From JBOGJG01 sp050747825 (lineage in GTDB: Bacteria > Acidobacteriota > UBA6911 > RPQK01 > JBOGJG01): DNA of 13,772 nucleotides. The DNA lies in contig JBOGJG010000308.1 of assembly GCA_050747825.1 (NCBI GenBank), positions 1-13,772 of the forward strand, read 5' to 3'. This document shows, one piece after another, positions 7,501-13,772 of the stretch (position 1 is the first letter of the stretch; each line of letters begins with the position of its first letter). The notes beneath the pieces were generated by a model. The model had not been told where the DNA came from, did not search any database, and saw nothing but the letters and a program-made list of their open reading frames with translations. The translations under genes were made by a program, and so were the position numbers.

Positions 7501-7537
7501 ATAGTGAATAGTGAAGAGTGAATAGTGAAAAGTGGAA
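7489..7537. repeat. Seven-unit 7-bp tandem repeat after the four-helix-bundle gene
   Basis: Units AGTGAAG, AGTGAAT, AGTGAAT, AGTGAAG, AGTGAAT, AGTGAAA and a decayed AGTGGAA cover 7489-7537. Positions 7489-7522 match 7073-7106 exactly (34 nt), placing direct repeats on both sides of the gene. The gene's TGA stop is at 7498-7500, within the repeat. Confidence 0.9.
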
Positions 7538-8097
7538 GGGCGTGGTTCTTAATTGCGAACAATGTCGGCCCCTGTGAGTCGGCTGAGGTACTCTGGGTGG
7601 CAGATATTACCTATGTTCCCACCCGATCCAGCTACCTTTACCTGGCGGTTGTTATCGACGCCTTCAGTCGCAGAGTCGTAGGCTGGTCCATGAAGACACA
7701 TTTGAGGACGCAAGTCGTTGTCGACGCCTTAGAAATGGCCCTGCAACGGAGGCGTCCTGGCCCCTCGGTGATTCATCATTCCGACCAGGGCTGCCAGTAC
7801 ACCTCGATAGCCTTCGGGGCTCGTTGCCGCCAACATGGGGTTCGTCCTTCTATGGGGTCGGTCGGAGATTGCTACGACAACGCCCTGTGCGAGAGCTTCT
7901 TTGCCACCCTGGAGTGTGAACTGATCGACCGACAACGCTTTCAGAATCCTGATGAAGCTCAACAGGCCGTCTTTGATTTTATCGAGGGCTGGTACAACCC
8001 TAGACGCCGTCATTCCAGTCTCGACTATCGTTCGCCGGTGGCCTTAAAGGAACTACTACCAGAGTCAGTCAGTCGAACCTTAAAAACTGTCCACTAA
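7525..8097 (+). pseudogene. IS3-family transposase OrfB, N-terminally truncated
   Basis: The open frame covers 190 aa, of which about 165 are the rve integrase core: WVADITYVPT with D27, HHSDQGCQYTS with D87, and NALCESFF with E123. The spacing D87 to E123 leaves 35 residues, the DD(35)E arrangement of the IS3 family. The C-terminal WYNPRRRHSSLDYRSPVAL block is complete and the stop is natural. The HTH_21 and HTH_38-like N-terminal half and the overlapping OrfA are missing. The first 12 or so residues are read from the 7-bp repeats and from sequence with no recognisable homology, so the frame starts by chance. The DDE triad is intact, but without the DNA-binding half it should not transpose. 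Confidence 0.85.
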
Positions 8098-8112
8098 AGC
8101 GGGGTAACTTCA
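7538..8112 (+). mobile_element. 5'-truncated IS3-family insertion sequence with its right end
   Basis: The segment codes for the catalytic half of an IS3-family transposase and ends in GTCCACTAAAGCGGGGTAACTTCA at about 8089-8112, with the terminal CA and GC-rich form expected of an IS3-type right inverted repeat. The matching left end (beginning TGAAGTTACCCCGC) is not found in the window, and no OrfA precedes it. The element is therefore a remnant that has lost its left half. The left boundary is unclear; it lies somewhere between the end of the 7-bp repeats (7537) and about 7585, where clear homology begins. Confidence 0.75.
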
Positions 8113-8120
8113 GTCACCCC

Positions 8121-8190
8121 AATCACAAATCACCAATCACAAATCACCATTCACAAATCACAAATCACCAATCACAAATCACCAATCACC
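8121..8190. repeat. Array of ten 7-bp tandem repeats (AWTCACM) between IS remnant and pilR
   Basis: Exactly ten uninterrupted 7-bp units (AATCACA, AATCACC or ATTCACA) fill 8121-8190. On the other strand they read KGTGATT or KGTGAAT, so they resemble the RGTGAAN units left of the IS but in the opposite orientation and with a different consensus. The array starts 8 bp after the predicted IS right end and stops 9 bp before the end of pilR. Confidence 0.9.
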
Positions 8191-8199
8191 ATTCTCTCT

Positions 8200-9573
8200 T
8201 CACTTCATCCCCAACTTCTCTAGTCGATGTCTCAATGATCGATAGGATAGCTTGAGCAACTCGGCGGCCCGGGTCTGATTGCCCTCGGATAGCTCAAGTG
8301 CGCGTTCGATCAACTGGCGCTCAACTTTGGTCAGAAAAGCATCGAGGTCTAGGCCTTCAGGATTCAGGCGGGGAAGCGTGAGCTCATCCCCGCTGAGACT
8401 GGAGTTCCTGCCGCTGCGAACGTTCTCGGGCAGCCGCTCTTTTTGAATGAAGTCGCTGCTCTCCAGAGTCATAGCCCTCTCGATCACGTTTTCCAGCTCA
8501 CGCACGTTCCCCGGCCAGTCGTACTTCTCGAGACAATTCAGGGCCTCATCACTGATTCCCTGAATGTCTCGCCCCAGGCGCTGGTTATATTTCTGAACAA
8601 AGTGGCGCACTAAAGTCAAAATGTCGCTCTTCCGTTCTCTGAGACCGGGAATGTGAATAGGAATGACGGCCAGCCGATAGTAAAGATCTTCCCTGAAGCC
8701 CCCCTGTGCAATTTCCTGCTCCAGCTTTCGGTTCGTGGCGGCAATCACGCGCACGTCGGTCTCAATCTCTTCGGTTCCTCCGACGCGCCGCAGCGCTTTC
8801 TCCTGTAACACGCGCAAAAGCTTGACCTGCATGGTAGGGGACATCTCACCCACCTCATCCAGGAAGAGCGTCCCGCCGCCGGCCACCTCAAATAAACCCT
8901 TTTTATTATTCACGGCTCCGGTAAAAGCGCCTCTCATATAGCCAAAGAGCTCGCTCTCCAGCAGCGTCTCCGGAAAAGCGCCGCAGTTGATGGAAACAAA
9001 CGGCCTGTTGGCCCGAGGGCTGGCCTGGTGAACGGCGCGGGCCACCAATTCCTTTCCTGTCCCGCTTGCGCCTGAGATCAGGATGGTACTGTCGGTAGCG
9101 GAAATCGTGCCGATCAGCTTGTAGATCTCCAGCATGGGAGGAGAAATCCCGACCAGTTGATGGCTTTGGATGCGCTCGCTTTCGAGAATCTGGACCTTGC
9201 GTTTCAGGCTGCGGGCCAGGAGAGCGTTTTTTACCAGGTTTTTGAACTCTTCGACGTTGAAGGGCTTACTGATGTAATCAAAAGCTCCGCACTTGAGAGC
9301 CTCAATGGCCGTGTCTGAGGAGGCGTAAGCGGTCACGAAGACAAAAGGAGTCTCCGGATCTGCTTTCTGCGCTGCGCGCAGAAGATCGAGACCGTCCAGA
9401 TCGGGCATTCGCAGGTCCGCGATGACCAGGTCAAAGCCATGGTTTCGGCGGATCACCTCCAGAGCCTTCTGACCTTCGCCCAGACCGGTAACCCGGTAGC
9501 CTTCCTTTTCGAGAACATATTCCATGAACTCCAGCATGCTCTCTTCGTCGTCAACGACCAGTATGTGCTCCAT
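8200..9573 (-). CDS. pilR: Sigma-54-dependent response regulator PilR (NtrC family)
   Basis: Cytoplasmic activator of 457 aa, expected to be phosphorylated by PilS and to activate pilA transcription with sigma-54 RNA polymerase. Receiver domain at about 1-120 with acidic pocket D8/D9, phospho-acceptor D53 and K103. AAA+ domain at about 138-370: Walker A GASGTGKE 168-175, the sigma-54 contact loop GAFTGA 215-220, Walker B GTLFLDE 234-240, sensor GNVRELEN 355-362. A Fis-type helix-turn-helix is at about 432-456 (GNQTRAAELL...RSLRHRLEKLG). All key residues are present. It is read away from pilA and towards pilS, whereas in Geobacter and Myxococcus pilR lies in the same direction between pilS and pilA. 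Identity as PilR rests on the pil context; other NtrC-type regulators share the domain layout. Confidence 0.92.
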   Translation of the reverse strand: MEHILVVDDEESMLEFMEYVLEKEGYRVTGLGEGQKALEVIRRNHGFDLVIADLRMPDLDGLDLLRAAQKADPETPFVFVTAYASSDTAIEALKCGAFDYISKPFNVEEFKNLVKNALLARSLKRKVQILESERIQSHQLVGISPPMLEIYKLIGTISATDSTILISGASGTGKELVARAVHQASPRANRPFVSINCGAFPETLLESELFGYMRGAFTGAVNNKKGLFEVAGGGTLFLDEVGEMSPTMQVKLLRVLQEKALRRVGGTEEIETDVRVIAATNRKLEQEIAQGGFREDLYYRLAVIPIHIPGLRERKSDILTLVRHFVQKYNQRLGRDIQGISDEALNCLEKYDWPGNVRELENVIERAMTLESSDFIQKERLPENVRSGRNSSLSGDELTLPRLNPEGLDLDAFLTKVERQLIERALELSEGNQTRAAELLKLSYRSLRHRLEKLGMK

Positions 9574-9584
9574 GGGCTAGGCCT

Positions 9585-9590
9585 ATTATA
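9585..9590 (-). promoter_or_regulatory. Possible -10 box for pilR
   Basis: On the minus strand TATAAT is read from 9590 to 9585, 11 nt before the pilR ATG (9573). If used, the transcript would start only a few bases before the start codon. The -35 position (about 9613-9608, GTCGAG) is a poor match, and there is no TGn extension, so this is weak. Confidence 0.25.
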
Positions 9591-9631
9591 TGGGCAGATC
9601 CGGTGATCTCGACCACAGTTTGGACGGACTT

Positions 9632-9658
9632 CGTCACATGGTTTGTCATAAATTGTCA
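9632..9658 (+). promoter_or_regulatory. TGTCA direct repeats, candidate PilR binding sites upstream of pilA
   Basis: Three in-phase direct repeats occur: CGTCA at 9632-9636, TGTCA at 9644-9648 and TGTCA at 9654-9658, with start-to-start spacings of 12 and 10 bp. They lie roughly 100-125 bp upstream of the predicted sigma-54 start site, the usual distance for an enhancer. PilR sites described in Pseudomonas and Geobacter contain tandem TGTC cores, so the fit is good. The assignment is inferred, not shown. Confidence 0.5.
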
Positions 9659-9732
9659 CTTTGATCCCATACTGTGCCGGTTCCTAAATCACAAGCGCTT
9701 GATTTTGCTGTACTTAGCCCATCAGTCTTTTT

Positions 9733-9748
9733 TGGTACGGAAGTTGCT
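9733..9748 (+). promoter_or_regulatory. Sigma-54 (-24/-12) promoter of pilA
   Basis: TGGTACG-GAAG-TTGCT at 9733-9748 matches the consensus TGGCACG-N4-TTGCW with one change. The invariant GG (9734-9735) and GC (9746-9747) are separated by exactly 10 bp as required. Transcription would begin near 9759, giving a leader of about 46 nt to the ATG at 9805. A PilR-type activator is encoded immediately upstream. Confidence 0.8.
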
Positions 9749-9804
9749 AACAAGGAGAGCGTTCGATAAAGGATGTGGGACCCTATTGGAGGAAAAACAA
9801 GACA

Positions 9805-10236
9805 ATGAGAAATGAAAAGGGATTTTCACTGATTGAGCTTTTGATCGTGGTAGCGATCATCGGAATCATCGCGGCCATCGCCATTCCCAACCTGGTCACA
9901 TCGCGCAAGGCGGCTAACGAGGCCTCCGCCATCTCCGGCGTTCGCACTCTCGTCACAGCGCAGATTACCTGGGCCTCGACTCAAGGAAACGGCGATTATA
10001 CGACTAAAGAGGAGCTTGCAACCGAAGGGCTGATCGACGCTACTCTCGGGTCAGGAGCCAAGCAAGGGTATAAATTTGACACTGTCCCCGCAGGAGCCGG
10101 CTTCACTGTCAGCGCGGCACCGGCTGAGGCGGGAGTGAGCGGAGATCGTAGTTTCTATAGTAACCAGACGGGAGTCATCTGTGTTGATTCAGCCCTTGAA
10201 CCCTGCCCACTGGCGAACGTACTGGGTGGCGATTAA
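9805..10236 (+). CDS. pilA: Type IV major pilin PilA
   Basis: Prepilin of 143 aa and structural subunit of the pilus. It has a short leader MRNEKG cut before F7 by the prepilin peptidase, then the class III signal FSLIELLIVVAIIG with the conserved Glu at mature position 5 (E11) and a long hydrophobic alpha1 helix. The globular part includes the RKAANEASAISGVRTL stretch typical of acidobacterial and deltaproteobacterial pilins. Two cysteines near the C-terminus (C126, C134) probably form the D-region disulfide. The start at 9805 is chosen because it gives the standard 6-residue leader and has GGAGG at 9788-9792; an in-frame start at 9775 would add 10 charged residues. A sigma-54 promoter precedes it and a terminator follows. 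A GspG-like pseudopilin is the alternative, less likely next to pilR. Confidence 0.92.
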   Translation: MRNEKGFSLIELLIVVAIIGIIAAIAIPNLVTSRKAANEASAISGVRTLVTAQITWASTQGNGDYTTKEELATEGLIDATLGSGAKQGYKFDTVPAGAGFTVSAAPAEAGVSGDRSFYSNQTGVICVDSALEPCPLANVLGGD

Positions 10237-10264
10237 AGAACCGCCGGAAGCCGGCCTTCTCGCT

Positions 10265-10298
10265 AAAAAGGGGCCATCGCAAGATGGCCCCTTTTTTT
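10265..10298. terminator. Strong bidirectional rho-independent terminator between pilA and rpoC
   Basis: A perfect 14-bp stem (10265-10278 with 10283-10296) closes a GCAA tetraloop of the GNRA class. On the plus strand it ends in seven T (10292-10298), which terminates pilA. On the minus strand it ends in five T (complement of 10269-10265), which serves rpoC 46 bp past its stop. The core stem is GGGGCCATC. Confidence 0.93.
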
Positions 10299-10343
10299 AT
10301 GGACGGGCACCTGAGGGCGGGGCGCAAAGGGCTCCTGGCTCAC

Positions 10344-13772
<3,429 letters not shown>

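Noticed and set aside
7108..8112. Toxin-antitoxin or defence system formed by the four-helix protein and the neighbouring ORF
   Set aside because: The neighbour is a truncated IS3 transposase. The four-helix family has no established toxin or defence role, so no system can be supported.
8121..8190. CRISPR-like array
   Set aside because: The units are 7 bp with no spacers of constant length and no cas genes nearby, so these are simple tandem repeats.
9603..9815. Plus-strand open frame of 70 aa upstream of pilA
   Set aside because: It spans the pilA sigma-54 promoter and overlaps the pilA start in another frame. It has no ribosome binding site and its composition looks random.
9805..10236. 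Geobacter-type short conductive pilin (e-pilin)
   Set aside because: The mature protein is about 137 aa with a full globular domain and few aromatic residues, not the short aromatic-rich form.

Overview
The window carries a type IVa pilus gene cluster next to the 3' part of rpoC. It suggests a Gram-negative, non-proteobacterial or deltaproteobacterium-like organism, and Acidobacteriota is my best guess. The reasons are three. The gene set and order pilB-pilT-pilC-pilS-pilR-pilA is that of Geobacter and Myxococcus. The RpoC has the long SI3-type insertion in its trigger loop. The pilin and the UbiA/MqnP-type prenyltransferase look like those of acidobacterial and deltaproteobacterial genomes. 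The taxonomic assignment is an inference from protein style only.

Layout, left to right. 1-83: two copies of a 23-bp GC-rich repeat, then an extended -10 promoter. 84-938 (+): MqnP/UbiA-family prenyltransferase, overlapping 923-2641 (+) pilB, the pilus extension ATPase. 2806-3891 (+): pilT, the retraction ATPase. 4010-5221 (+): pilC, the inner-membrane platform. 5457-7049 (+): pilS, the sensor kinase. 7045-8190: an accessory island with a small four-helix-bundle (23S rRNA IVP family) gene bounded by identical 34-bp direct repeats, a 5'-truncated IS3-family transposase, and arrays of 7-bp tandem repeats on each side. 8200-9573 (-): pilR, the sigma-54-dependent response regulator, inverted relative to its usual direction. 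9574-9804: a regulatory region with TGTCA direct repeats and a near-consensus -24/-12 promoter. 9805-10236 (+): the major pilin pilA. 10265-10298: a strong bidirectional terminator. 10344-13772 (-): rpoC, running off the right edge.

How it works together: PilB and PilT power extension and retraction of a pilus assembled on PilC from PilA subunits. PilS and PilR form the two-component pair that with sigma-54 would drive pilA, and the pilA upstream sequence fits that. The secretin and alignment genes (pilM, N, O, P, Q) and the prepilin peptidase pilD are not in the window and must lie elsewhere.

The least expected content is non-coding. Almost every intergenic gap between pil genes holds 7-bp-period repeats of different sequence (AGTGAAK, WGTGATT/GGTGATT, GGTCAGY, ATCCGTG). 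One pair of them is arranged as a 20-bp inverted repeat directly upstream of the pilC ribosome binding site. No gap longer than 300 bases lacks a gene. I found no CRISPR array, tRNA, rRNA or defence system.
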